A stretch of 32,695 nucleotides of DNA, from contig CAZIJO010000044.1 of the NCBI GenBank assembly GCA_964539515.1, positions 1 to 32,695 of the forward strand, given 5' to 3'. Within the stretch, counting starts at the first letter, position 1. The number at the start of each line of letters is the position of its first letter. Source of the stretch: JADLHS01 sp964539515. GTDB lineage: Bacteria; Verrucomicrobiota; Verrucomicrobiia; Limisphaerales; JADLHS01. A model generated the notes under the pieces. The model did no database searches. It saw only the letters and a program-made list of their open reading frames with translations, and was not told where the DNA came from. Shown one piece after another: positions 1-6,852 of the stretch. Both the position numbers and the translations under genes were made by a program.

Positions 1-674
1 AGCACGCCGAGGCAGAAGGCGTTCACGAGCGGATTGCCCGCGTAGGTTTTGTCGAAATAAACTTCGCCCGCGATGGTCGGGATGCCGAAGCAATTCCCGT
101 AATGCGCGATGCCACTCACCACGCCGGCAAACAGACGACGGTTGGTTTTCAACGAGGCTTCTTCTTCTCCATTTGTAGCAGCCGACGTGAGTCGGCTCTG
201 ACCATCTTCGGAGTTTGATTTGAGCGGACTCACGTCCGCTGCTACATCCGAGGTGATTGGGCCGAAGCGCAGCGAGTTCACCGCGCAGACCGGGCGCGCG
301 CCCATGGTGAAGATGTCGCGCACGATGCCGCCGACGCCCGTGGTCGCACCCTGAAACGGCTCGACCGCGCTCGGATGGTTGTGCGACTCGATCTTGAACG
401 CGATGGCGATGCCGTCGCCGATGTCAATGATGCCGGCGTTTTCCTCGCCCGCGCCGACGAGGATCTTGGGCGACTTGGTGGGGAAGGTCTTGAGCAGCGG
501 CTTGGTGTTTTTGTAGCTGCAATGCTCGCTCCACATCACGGAAAAGATGCCGAGCTCGGTGTAAGTCGGCACGCGGCCGAGGATTTCCTGGGCGTGGGCG
601 TATTCTTCAGGCGTGAGGTTGTGTTTGGCAACCAACTCTGGGGTGATGGCGGGTTCGGTCATCGTAAAAGTCAT
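1..674 (-). CDS. purL: Phosphoribosylformylglycinamidine synthase, large subunit (N-terminal part)
   Basis: PurL is the ATP-dependent synthase subunit that makes FGAM from FGAR in purine synthesis, using ammonia delivered by PurQ with PurS as scaffold. The N-terminal part reads VMWSEHCSYKNTK, then IESHNHPSAVEPFQGATTGV, GGIVRDIFTMGARP and GIAHYGNCFGIPTIAGE, all hallmark PurL motifs. The 3' end lies outside the window. I prefer the ATG at 674 because it overlaps the TGA of the upstream gene by 4 bp (ATGA). The ATG at 662 is the alternative and may match the family start better. Residues about 144-167 are encoded by a palindromic repeat (175-245) and are absent from ordinary PurL proteins; the frame stays open across it. 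No Shine-Dalgarno sequence is visible. Confidence 0.95.
   Translation of the reverse strand, partial: MTFTMTEPAITPELVAKHNLTPEEYAHAQEILGRVPTYTELGIFSVMWSEHCSYKNTKPLLKTFPTKSPKILVGAGEENAGIIDIGDGIAIAFKIESHNHPSAVEPFQGATTGVGGIVRDIFTMGARPVCAVNSLRFGPITSDVAADVSPLKSNSEDGQSRLTSAATNGEEEASLKTNRRLFAGVVSGIAHYGNCFGIPTIAGEVYFDKTYAGNPLVNAFCLGV
175..245. repeat. Palindromic repeat element inserted in frame in purL
   Basis: Two 24-base arms (175-198 and 222-245) form an inverted repeat with 22 of 24 positions matching, around a 23-base centre. Each arm is also a small hairpin by itself: GCCGAC-GTGA-GTCGGC on the left, and GCGGAC-GTGA-GTCCGC for the right arm read on the minus strand. The only two differences between the arms are a compensating C-G to G-C swap inside these small stems. 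That covariation points to selection or copying at the level of DNA or RNA structure. The element encodes about 24 residues of PurL. Confidence 0.85.
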
Positions 675-1147
675 TTCAAATTTTTAGAAATCTCAATCCA
701 ATCTTCGCTGTCGCGTCCGCGGTTTAATCCAACCGCCTCAAATTCGTCGTGCGCCGAAAGAGCTTCTGCTCCAAGAAATCTCAGTGCCTGATTAATTGGC
801 CCAATCTCGGCGGAGACTGGACCGAACTTAGTTTCTGCTTTGTCCCAAGCAATCGCACTCTGTCCACCAGCTCCGCCGAAATACTCAGCTTCAACGTAAG
901 CAATCGGCGTCCGCTTTGAAATCTGCTTTGCCCACTGAACCAGGCTCTCGGTCAGCATTTCAAAGCGTTCGAGCGGCGATTCATTTTCGGACGGAAACTT
1001 GTCAGCGATTTCTTCGCAAAGTTCCTCAGTTACCAGAATCATCGCCAAACCTTGCGCGAGTTCTACCCGGTATTCTGATGGAAAGCTTTTCGGCTCGTTT
1101 TTTAGCACGTCAGCTTTTCCAATCAGAGCTTGCAGGTAGTAACCCAT
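671..1147 (-). CDS. Conserved hypothetical protein between purQ and purL
   Basis: A 158-residue protein of unknown function starting MGYYLQALIGKADVL. No signal peptide, membrane segment or known catalytic motif is visible. The C-terminal half holds AYVEAEYFGGAGGQSAIAW and, near the end, DEFEAVGLNRGRDSEDW. This pattern matches my memory of a widespread uncharacterised family of small soluble proteins, but I cannot confirm that here. It starts 13 bp after the purQ stop, and its TGA overlaps the preferred purL ATG by 4 bp, so it is co-transcribed with the purine genes. Its lower GC and less biased codon use than purQ and purL suggest a later insertion into the operon. Confidence 0.8.
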   Translation of the reverse strand: MGYYLQALIGKADVLKNEPKSFPSEYRVELAQGLAMILVTEELCEEIADKFPSENESPLERFEMLTESLVQWAKQISKRTPIAYVEAEYFGGAGGQSAIAWDKAETKFGPVSAEIGPINQALRFLGAEALSAHDEFEAVGLNRGRDSEDWIEISKNLK

Positions 1148-1160
1148 TGCAGTTCCGATT

Positions 1161-1871
1161 TCACGCCGCCGCTGCGACGGTTTTGTTCTTCAACGCGGCG
1201 AAGATGCTTTCAAAAATCCATTTGCCGTCGTCGCTGCCGAGCAGCGGTTCGCAGGCGCGTTCAGGATGCGGCATCAAGCCGGCCACGTTGCGCTTCTCGT
1301 TGCAGATGCCGGCGATGTTCAGCAGCGCGCCGTTCGGATTCGCGCTGTCGGTCAGGTTGCCGTCCTTGTCGCAGTATTGCCACAGGATCTGGTTGTTGGC
1401 CTTGAGCTTCGCGAGCGTTTCTTCGTCGGCAAAGTAGCAGCCTTCGCCGTGCGCGATGGGCACGCGGAGAATTTTTCCCGCCGGAATCTTGCTGGTGAAC
1501 GGCGAATCGTTCGTGGCGGTCTTGAGGAAAATGTTTTCGCAGTGGAATTGCAGGTCGCGGTTGCGGATGAGCGCACCGGGGAGCAGATGCGATTCGGTCA
1601 GGACTTGAAAACCGTTGCAGACGCCGAGGACGAGGCCACCGTTGTCGGCGAATTGTTTTACGGCCTGCATGACGGGGCTGAACCGCGCGATCGCGCCGCA
1701 GCGCAGGTAATCGCCGTAGCTGAAACCGCCGGGCACGATGACGCAGTCGGCGTCGCCGAGCGAGGCGTCCTTGTGCCAGACGAGGCGCGCGGAATGGCCG
1801 AAGTGCCGCACGGCGTGGACGGCGTCCTGGTCGCAGTTGCTGGCGGGGAATTGGAGGACAGCGAAGTTCAT
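1161..1871 (-). CDS. purQ: Phosphoribosylformylglycinamidine synthase, glutaminase subunit
   Basis: PurQ hydrolyses glutamine and passes ammonia to PurL. The 236-residue protein has the class I glutamine amidotransferase fold signals: VPGGFSYGDYLRCGAIA near residue 46, the nucleophile Cys85 in LGVCNGFQ, and the His/Glu pair in MPHPERA (His202, Glu204). Length and motifs fit the small bacterial PurQ used with a separate PurS. The start MNFAVLQFPASNCDQD is the usual one for the family. It lies downstream of purS, separated by a palindromic repeat, and upstream of the unknown gene and purL. Confidence 0.97.
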   Translation of the reverse strand: MNFAVLQFPASNCDQDAVHAVRHFGHSARLVWHKDASLGDADCVIVPGGFSYGDYLRCGAIARFSPVMQAVKQFADNGGLVLGVCNGFQVLTESHLLPGALIRNRDLQFHCENIFLKTATNDSPFTSKIPAGKILRVPIAHGEGCYFADEETLAKLKANNQILWQYCDKDGNLTDSANPNGALLNIAGICNEKRNVAGLMPHPERACEPLLGSDDGKWIFESIFAALKNKTVAAAA

Positions 1872-1880
1872 AGTGTTTTA

Positions 1881-1950
1881 CCGCAGAGGCGCCGAGGCGC
1901 GGAGAAAAACAGATGGAAGGATTCTTCTCTGCGTCTCCGCGTCTCGGCGG
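1881..1950. repeat. Imperfect palindromic repeat between purS and purQ
   Basis: The left arm (1881-1906) and right arm (1925-1950) form an imperfect inverted repeat built from a short unit like CGC-NNAG-NCGC-NNAG, with a GAGAA/TTCTC centre. It fills almost the whole purS-purQ gap. The transcript could fold into a long hairpin within the operon. A related build is seen at 5136-5217, so this is probably a dispersed intergenic family. Confidence 0.75.
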
Positions 1951-1957
1951 TTCAAAT

Positions 1958-2203
1958 TCATTCGACGATTTCCAGTTTGTAATCTTCGATGACCGGGTTG
2001 CTGAGGAGCTTGTGGGTGGCTTCATCAATGGCCTTCTGCGCGGCGGACTTGTCCGTGCCGGGCGCGAGGTCGATCTCGATGTATTTGCCGATGTGGACGC
2101 CGGTGACGCCGGAGTAGCCCATGTGTTCAAGGGCTTTTTTGACGGTGATGCCCTGCGGGTCAACGACCGCTTTTTTGGGTGTGATGATGATTTTGGCCTT
2201 CAT
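1958..2203 (-). CDS. purS: Phosphoribosylformylglycinamidine synthase subunit PurS
   Basis: The 81-residue protein starts MKAKIIITPKKAVVDPQG and continues with VKKALEHMGYSGVTGVHIGKY and EIDLAP, the standard PurS pattern. PurS bridges PurL and PurQ in the FGAM synthase complex. I chose the ATG at 2203 because it gives the usual PurS length and N-terminus; the frame stays open further upstream to about 2485 but that part has no PurS character and runs antisense to the hupE-like gene. It is the first gene of the minus-strand purS-purQ-unknown-purL operon; any promoter should lie in 2204-2359, where I see no clear consensus. Confidence 0.95.
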   Translation of the reverse strand: MKAKIIITPKKAVVDPQGITVKKALEHMGYSGVTGVHIGKYIEIDLAPGTDKSAAQKAIDEATHKLLSNPVIEDYKLEIVE

Positions 2204-2359
2204 GCGAAACGGTTCCGGAAACGGGTGGTTCTCCCGCGAAAAACTCGTCAGCATCATGGGAAACGCCGCCGCCAAACGCGAGCAGTTTCTATCGCCGCAC
2301 GAAGGCGCACAGCGCATCCTTCCCTTGGCCAGGCGGATTTGGTAACCAACCTTTACCGG

Positions 2360-3466
2360 ATGAACCAAACTGGCTGGACCCAATGGTTGTTGGCCCTGAC
2401 GCTCGCGATCCTGTGCAGCGCCGGCCGTGGCTTGGCGCATGAGGTGGGTTTGAGCAGTGCCACCTGGCAATGGCAAACCAACCAACTTGCCGGGACCCTC
2501 ACCTTCGCCGTCCGCGAAACGATGGAACTCGCACCGCTTGATCCGGACGGGGACGGTCGGGTTTCACCGGACGAATTCCGCCAAGGCCGTGACGCCCTGG
2601 CCAGCGCCGTCGTAACCAACTGCGCGTTCCGGTTCAACGGCGTGCCGGTGGAGCCGGGTGACATTCACTGTCAGCTCGATAGCAGCAATAACGTGGACGT
2701 CACCATGAACTTTCCGAATCCAGAGTTCGGAACGTTGGAACTTGATTTCCCAGTCATCCGCTTGCTCACGCCCGCCCACCGGATGTTCTTTTCGCTCCGC
2801 GATCCAGCCGGGAGAACCGTCACCGAGCGCCTGCTGAACAAGGATTCAACCCTGGTTGTGGTGCAGTTGAACCCCAACCCATCGGCGCCGGACACGGCAA
2901 CGGCGTCCTCGTCACCTCCCTCGTTCGCCGGCTTCCTGAAGCTGGGAGTGGAACACATCCTGACCGGCTACGACCATCTGCTTTTCCTATTTGCGCTGCT
3001 GATTGTGACGCGGAGTTTCAAGTCCGCCCTCCAGGTCATCACCTGCTTCACCGTCGCCCATTCGATCACCCTCGGCGCCGCAACATTTGACCTGGTGCAG
3101 ATTTCCAGCCGGATTGTCGAACCGCTCATCGCAGTGACCATCATCTATGTCGGGGTGGAAAATGTCTGGAAGCACGGCGATCCGCACGGGCGCTGGCTGC
3201 TGACCTTTGCGTTTGGGCTGATCCACGGCTTTGGTTTTGCGTCGGTGCTGCGCGAGCTGGGAATTGGAGCGAGTGCGGGCGGGGTGGCGATGCCGCTGCT
3301 GGCGTTTAATCTCGGCGTCGAGCTGGGTCAAATCGCCGTGGCCGCGGTCCTGTTGCCACTGATGTGGAAGCTGCGAACCAAACCGGTGTTTGTGCAACGC
3401 TGGGTGCCGGCCTGCTCGGTCCTCGTAGCTTTGGCCGGCGCTTATTGGCTGCTGCAGCGGGTTTGA
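2360..3466 (+). CDS. HupE/UreJ-family membrane protein with EF-hand-like loop
   Basis: The 368-residue protein begins with a signal peptide (MNQTGWTQWLLALTLAILCS...LAHE). A periplasmic N-terminal half follows, with a canonical EF-hand calcium loop at residues 61-72 (DPDGDGRVSPDE). The C-terminal half has about six membrane segments with the HupE_UreJ_2 motifs GYDHLLFLFALL, FTVAHSITL and GLIHGFGFASVLRELG. Relatives of the HupE/UreJ superfamily are linked to nickel or cobalt handling, but this subgroup is not characterised and no hydrogenase or urease gene is nearby. The ATG at 2360 gives a clean signal peptide; the frame is open upstream to 1913, but that part is antisense to purS. It stands alone, convergent with the ycfL-like gene. 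Confidence 0.85.
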   Translation: MNQTGWTQWLLALTLAILCSAGRGLAHEVGLSSATWQWQTNQLAGTLTFAVRETMELAPLDPDGDGRVSPDEFRQGRDALASAVVTNCAFRFNGVPVEPGDIHCQLDSSNNVDVTMNFPNPEFGTLELDFPVIRLLTPAHRMFFSLRDPAGRTVTERLLNKDSTLVVVQLNPNPSAPDTATASSSPPSFAGFLKLGVEHILTGYDHLLFLFALLIVTRSFKSALQVITCFTVAHSITLGAATFDLVQISSRIVEPLIAVTIIYVGVENVWKHGDPHGRWLLTFAFGLIHGFGFASVLRELGIGASAGGVAMPLLAFNLGVELGQIAVAAVLLPLMWKLRTKPVFVQRWVPACSVLVALAGAYWLLQRV

Positions 3467-3530
3467 CGCCGCCTGACCAAGGCGTCAACCTCCGGCCGCG
3501 GCACTCCCGCCCCTCTGTTCACATCGCGCC

Positions 3531-3555
3531 GGGTTGGCCCCAGGCAATCCAACCC
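3531..3555. terminator. Stem-loop between convergent genes
   Basis: GGGTTGG (3531-3537) and CCAACCC (3549-3555) form a perfect 7-bp stem with an 11-base loop, next to the stop of the ycfL-like gene and 64 bp after the stop of the HupE-like gene. There is no T-run on either side, so it may be only an attenuator. It is the best candidate for separating the convergent transcripts. Confidence 0.3.
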
Positions 3556-3972
3556 CTATCGGGCCTGGCGCACCCGGACCGTGTATTTCTTTGCCAAAGC
3601 ATTCGCCGAGGTGAATTTCACCTGCTCGGTGGCATTCTCGGTCAGGATCACCGTTTGGAATGGCGCCTCGTCGCCAGTGACCACCCCGTCTGCATCTTTG
3701 AAGACACAGTCAGCCTGCACCTCGAGCCGGCGGTTTTCGCGATTGCGCAAGCCGACGACGACTTCGAGGCGCCCATCTTCCAAGGTGCGCTGCCGGTAGG
3801 TGGCCATCGTCACGGAGTATTGCACCCCCGGATCCAGCAGGATGAGGCGTTCGGTGTCTTCGTACGCCGGGGTTTTGGATTTTTGTGGCAGATACGGGCC
3901 TTTGTCGTACGTGCTCGAACAGCCGGCGGCAATCAAGGCCGTCGCGCCCAGAAGGAGGATGGAGTTCTTCAT
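3556..3972 (-). CDS. YcfL-type lipoprotein
   Basis: The 138-residue protein has a lipoprotein signal peptide (MKNSILLLGATALIAAGC, lipobox Cys18), so it should be anchored in the outer membrane. The mature part contains LLDPGVQYSVTMATYRQR and EVVVGLRNRENRRLEVQADC, a beta-rich pattern I associate with the YcfL/DUF1425 family. YcfL-type proteins are commonly encoded next to LpoB, the activator of penicillin-binding protein PBP1b, and COG3014 proteins, as here. The ATG overlaps the stop of the COG3014-type gene by 4 bp (ATGA), so the two are translationally coupled. Confidence 0.82.
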   Translation of the reverse strand: MKNSILLLGATALIAAGCSSTYDKGPYLPQKSKTPAYEDTERLILLDPGVQYSVTMATYRQRTLEDGRLEVVVGLRNRENRRLEVQADCVFKDADGVVTGDEAPFQTVILTENATEQVKFTSANALAKKYTVRVRQAR

Positions 3973-5135
3973 AATTTTTGTGGTGTAGTGGAAGTGTCGC
4001 TAACGAAAACAACTTTGTCACGGTCCGCGGTGACGTTGACGGACAGGGTCTTGGTCAACTTGGTGTCGGCCCGCCCGGCCGCATCGAGGAAATCCACCGT
4101 CACGAGGTGTTCCCCCGGCGCCAAGCGGAGCGCCGCGAAGCTGATGAACTGCGGCAGATTGTCCCAGGTGCGGGTGTCGGCCTCCGGTGTGGTGGCCGCG
4201 GAAATGCCCTTGCTCAAGAGCCCGGCCAAAGCAATGCCCAGACCGATGTTTTGGGTCGTGCGATTGTTGCTGGCGGCGGCGGTGGTCAGTCCGCCGATCA
4301 GGGCCACATCCCCGGCCGTGCTGGTGGCCGATTTGAAGGCAGCTTTATTTCCGAGCACATGGTCCATGACGCGACCACCCCGGGTGGTGGCCTGGAAATT
4401 CACATCGTCACAGGGCGCCACCGCCAGGTTGATGGCGCCCGTCCGGATGCGGGCGGAAACCAGCGGTGAACTGCGTGTGCGGATGCGCAGTTCCTCGCCA
4501 TATTCACCCGTGGCGTATTTAAGCGGGCCCGGACCGAACTCGATGATGAACAGCACGTTTGCGTTCAGATTGTAATCCGGCAGGTTGATATTCTTGCCGT
4601 TGGCCCGGGCGCGCTTCAAGGCGTCCGTGCCGTCGTTGCCGAGTTTGGTCGTGGCAAGACCGTCGAGGTATTCCGGGAGCACCCAATCGCCGGCGTATTC
4701 CGCTTTCTCGGCATCACTATCCTCAAACTCCGCACTGCGGAAGCAGGCGCGGGCGTTGTCCGTCTCCCCATCCATCCAGTAAATTACGCCGCGATAAAAA
4801 TAGGCCATGGCGCGCTCGTAGGGCTCGCCGATGAACGACTTGCGGGCTTCGCGGGAGAAGTAGCTCCGCGACTTGCGGGCCTCGGGATCTTTGCCGTAAA
4901 TGCCCTGCAAGGTGAGCAACGCGTCATCGAGCAGCGGTTTGGCGACATCGAACTGGCCCTGGCGCATGGCGGCCGCGGCGGTACGGTATTGCCAGAGCAC
5001 TTTGTCTTTGGGCGGACCTTCGGCGATCATGTTCGGTCCGTCCACCAAGATGTTGCCGGTCATGACGACTTGATGCTTTGGCGTGGTGGCGCAGCCGGAG
5101 AAAAGCAGGAAGGCGAAAAGCGGGAGGCATTTCAA
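3969..5135 (-). CDS. COG3014-type lipoprotein with TPR-like N-terminus
   Basis: A protein of about 388 residues. Near its N-terminus it reads LPLFAFLLFSGCATTPKH, a lipobox. TPR-like helices follow (AMRQGQFDVAKPLLDDALLT; RAMAYFYRGVIYWMDGETDN), and then a beta-rich C-terminal half. This matches COG3014, usually encoded with YcfL and LpoB. No ATG precedes the lipobox in this frame. The best start is the TTG at 5135, giving fMKCLPLF. A dispersed palindromic repeat ends exactly at that codon, so the original start and leader were probably replaced by the repeat. The frame stays open upstream through the repeats, which is an artefact of their composition. No function is established for this group in Verrucomicrobiota; a role in cell-wall synthesis control is inferred. 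Confidence 0.8.
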   Translation of the reverse strand: MKCLPLFAFLLFSGCATTPKHQVVMTGNILVDGPNMIAEGPPKDKVLWQYRTAAAAMRQGQFDVAKPLLDDALLTLQGIYGKDPEARKSRSYFSREARKSFIGEPYERAMAYFYRGVIYWMDGETDNARACFRSAEFEDSDAEKAEYAGDWVLPEYLDGLATTKLGNDGTDALKRARANGKNINLPDYNLNANVLFIIEFGPGPLKYATGEYGEELRIRTRSSPLVSARIRTGAINLAVAPCDDVNFQATTRGGRVMDHVLGNKAAFKSATSTAGDVALIGGLTTAAASNNRTTQNIGLGIALAGLLSKGISAATTPEADTRTWDNLPQFISFAALRLAPGEHLVTVDFLDAAGRADTKLTKTLSVNVTADRDKVVFVSDTSTTPQKL

Positions 5136-5217
5136 CGCAAGGGCGCAAAGGTGCAAGGGTGCAAAGGGAGAAAACTTCTCAGTTCCTTGCGTCTTGGCGT
5201 CTTGGCGTCTTGGCGTT
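5136..5217. repeat. Imperfect palindromic repeat abutting a start codon
   Basis: The minus strand has several copies of the unit CGCCAAGA, then a GAGAA-GTT-TTCTC centre, then diverged complementary units such as CACCTTTGCGCCCTTGCG. The build resembles the repeat at 1881-1950. It ends one base before the presumed TTG start of the COG3014-type gene, and so occupies its leader. Confidence 0.7.
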
Positions 5218-5256
5218 AATTCCTCGACAACTGAAATGAAGTTAGATGTTGACCCG

Positions 5257-5447
5257 CCCTCACCCCGGCCCTCTCCCCCAGGAGAGGGAGGAATGCTCGA
5301 CCGTCGCGGGTAAATTCGGATGAGTTTGGTTGGTCGTGCGGCGCGGAGTGAAATGGAATGAGGCGGCGTTGGCAAGGGGAGCGCAGGAAATTTGCAGCAG
5401 TATGAATAGCTTTTCCCTCTCCCCGAGGGAGAGGGTTGGGGTGAGGG
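5257..5447. repeat. MITE-like or REP-pair element
   Basis: The element begins CCCTCACCCC (5257-5266) and ends with the exact complement GGGGTGAGGG (5438-5447). Each end also carries its own hairpin: CCCTCTCCCCCAGGAGAGGG on the left and CCCTCTCCCCGAGGGAGAGGG-like on the right (5413-5435). The interior, 5291-5412, has no convincing gene. Together with the repeat at 5136-5217 it fills the 400 bp between the COG3014-type gene and the next gene, where I see no other feature. Confidence 0.65.
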
Positions 5448-5535
5448 CGAGCGTAAAACCAGACAATTCACATCGCACCCCCCATCCAAAGCCGCGCACG
5501 CTGCACTTCTCGCCGCACTTCGGTCACCTGAGAAA

Positions 5536-6051
5536 TCATATCTCGCTAAGATACTTGGTTTCCTTGTCCGCCAAGTCCTTGCGACATATCCAGGCTCTCT
5601 GCAAACCCTGACCGTCATCAATTACCAGCCCCAGATAGTAAGGCCAGTCAGTCCCAATGACATATTGTCGGGAATTAGGGTTCTCTGTGTCTGGTGGTGT
5701 TCCGAGGAGTGATACAATCTCGGCGAATGACATTCCCTTTCGCAACTCAAGCCCTAGATATCTAAGAAACGCGCTTCCTTCCGACTCGGGGCAGTCTTTT
5801 CTAAAGTCCAGAGATATTTCTGAGGTCTGTCCAATCTGGCTTGCAGGACTCACAAAACCAGTAAACCCGTAGCCATCAGCAGCCCCATAACCAATGCTAC
5901 AAGTGGTTCCACCAACATCATCGTTGAAATACGCCTCTGTGTGAGGGAAGAAATCAAGAAAGCGAAGCTTCCCAAATTCTTCATAGCTCATCTGACGCAG
6001 GTCTTTCATCAGAAAGTTGGTCTTGATTTGAGGACAGTTTGCCGCTCTCAC
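5536..6051 (-). CDS. Hypothetical protein with BamE-like motif
   Basis: A 171-residue protein with a GTG start that overlaps the LpoB-like stop by 4 bp (GTGA); an internal ATG at 6009 (MKDLRQMSYEEFG) is an alternative. I do not recognise the family. The stretch LELRKGMSFAEIVSLLGTPP resembles the short GMS-x-x-EV-x-x-LLG-x-P motif of SmpA/BamE-like proteins, but there is no signal peptide or lipobox. Its lower GC and ordinary codon use differ from its neighbours, which suggests a later insertion into the LpoB-COG3014-YcfL group. Confidence 0.65.
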   Translation of the reverse strand: MRAANCPQIKTNFLMKDLRQMSYEEFGKLRFLDFFPHTEAYFNDDVGGTTCSIGYGAADGYGFTGFVSPASQIGQTSEISLDFRKDCPESEGSAFLRYLGLELRKGMSFAEIVSLLGTPPDTENPNSRQYVIGTDWPYYLGLVIDDGQGLQRAWICRKDLADKETKYLSEI

Positions 6052-6674
6052 CTATACGCCGCGTCTTCCAGCCCCTGCTTTTTGATTTCCGCCGAGTCTT
6101 CCCAGACGATGGCGCTGGTGCGCGCGTCAATCAATTGGAACGCATAAAGGATGTAATCGCTCGTCCCCGCTTTCGTGCGAGTGGACAATCCCTCCAATGA
6201 GCCGGTCAGAAAGTAATTCGCACCCAGGAATTCCTGTTTCGCCGGATCGCTGGTTGCCGTCACCGCACCTTCACGCTTGAGGTTGCGCTCTTTCTCCAGC
6301 GCGGCCATGCGCTCCCGTGCCAGGAAGGTCACCTTGCCCGCCGACTTCGAGTTAAGTTGCGTGCGGATGCGTGTGAGAAAGATGTCCTTGTTGATCGGGA
6401 AGCGCGTTTTGTTTTCCACCGGATCGAGCACGATGATCGGGGGCGTGGGGGCGTTGGCAATCTGCGGGATGCCCAGGATGCTGCGCGACATCTTGTCGGT
6501 CACGGCCACGAGGTCCTGCGATTCGACGCCGGTCCCGGCCACAAAGCCCTGCTCGTCGGCATTCATGCGCGTGACACCGATGCCGGAGGGATTCTTGACG
6601 CCGCTGGAAGCGCAACCGGCGACCAGCGAGGCCAGGGTGATGGGAAGGAACAATTTGGTGATGGTTGATTTCAT
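6048..6674 (-). CDS. LpoB-like penicillin-binding protein activator lipoprotein
   Basis: The 208-residue protein starts MKSTITKLFLPITLASLVAGC with lipobox Cys21. The ATG at 6674 is chosen because it places the lipobox correctly; the frame is open to 6728, but that extra part is repeat-derived. The mature part contains IIVLDPVENKTRFPINKDIF, GKVTFLARERMAALEKERN, FLGANYFLTGSLEGLSTRTK and DYILYAFQLIDARTSAIVWE. This order is typical of LpoB/CsgG-like outer-membrane lipoproteins. In Escherichia coli, LpoB spans the periplasm to activate PBP1b; a similar role is inferred here from family and from the YcfL and COG3014 neighbours. Confidence 0.87.
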   Translation of the reverse strand: MKSTITKLFLPITLASLVAGCASSGVKNPSGIGVTRMNADEQGFVAGTGVESQDLVAVTDKMSRSILGIPQIANAPTPPIIVLDPVENKTRFPINKDIFLTRIRTQLNSKSAGKVTFLARERMAALEKERNLKREGAVTATSDPAKQEFLGANYFLTGSLEGLSTRTKAGTSDYILYAFQLIDARTSAIVWEDSAEIKKQGLEDAAYR

Positions 6675-6700
6675 ATTTGTTGAGGTTGAATCGAAAAGAA

Positions 6701-6822
6701 TCTTAGCCGCGAAATACACTAAATACACTAAACGGGAAATGGAGAAGTTTGACGCGAATAACGCGAATTCACTCTGATTGGATTACCCTTCGCGTTAATT
6801 GGCGTAATTGGCGCAATTCGCG
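6701..6822. repeat. Repeat-rich region upstream of lpoB-like gene
   Basis: Two dispersed-repeat pieces are visible. The first, 6701-6735, holds the tandem TACACTAAA unit in a stretch that reads like a common intergenic repeat. The second is an imperfect inverted repeat between 6751-6770 (GACGCGAATAACGCGAATTC) and 6788-6822, built from CGCGAATT and GGCGTAATT units. These occupy the region where the lpoB-like promoter should be. Confidence 0.6.
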
Positions 6823-6852
6823 CCGAAGCCTTTTCCGTTGGCCGTTGGTTCA

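Noticed and set aside
1266..2163. Large frames on both strands across purQ
   Set aside because: purQ is certain by its motifs; the others are shadow frames rich in Arg, Ala and Val.
3364..4575. Long plus-strand open frame of 403 codons
   Set aside because: It runs antisense to the YcfL- and COG3014-type genes and over the end of the HupE-like gene. The product is Arg/Pro/Ser-rich with no family features.
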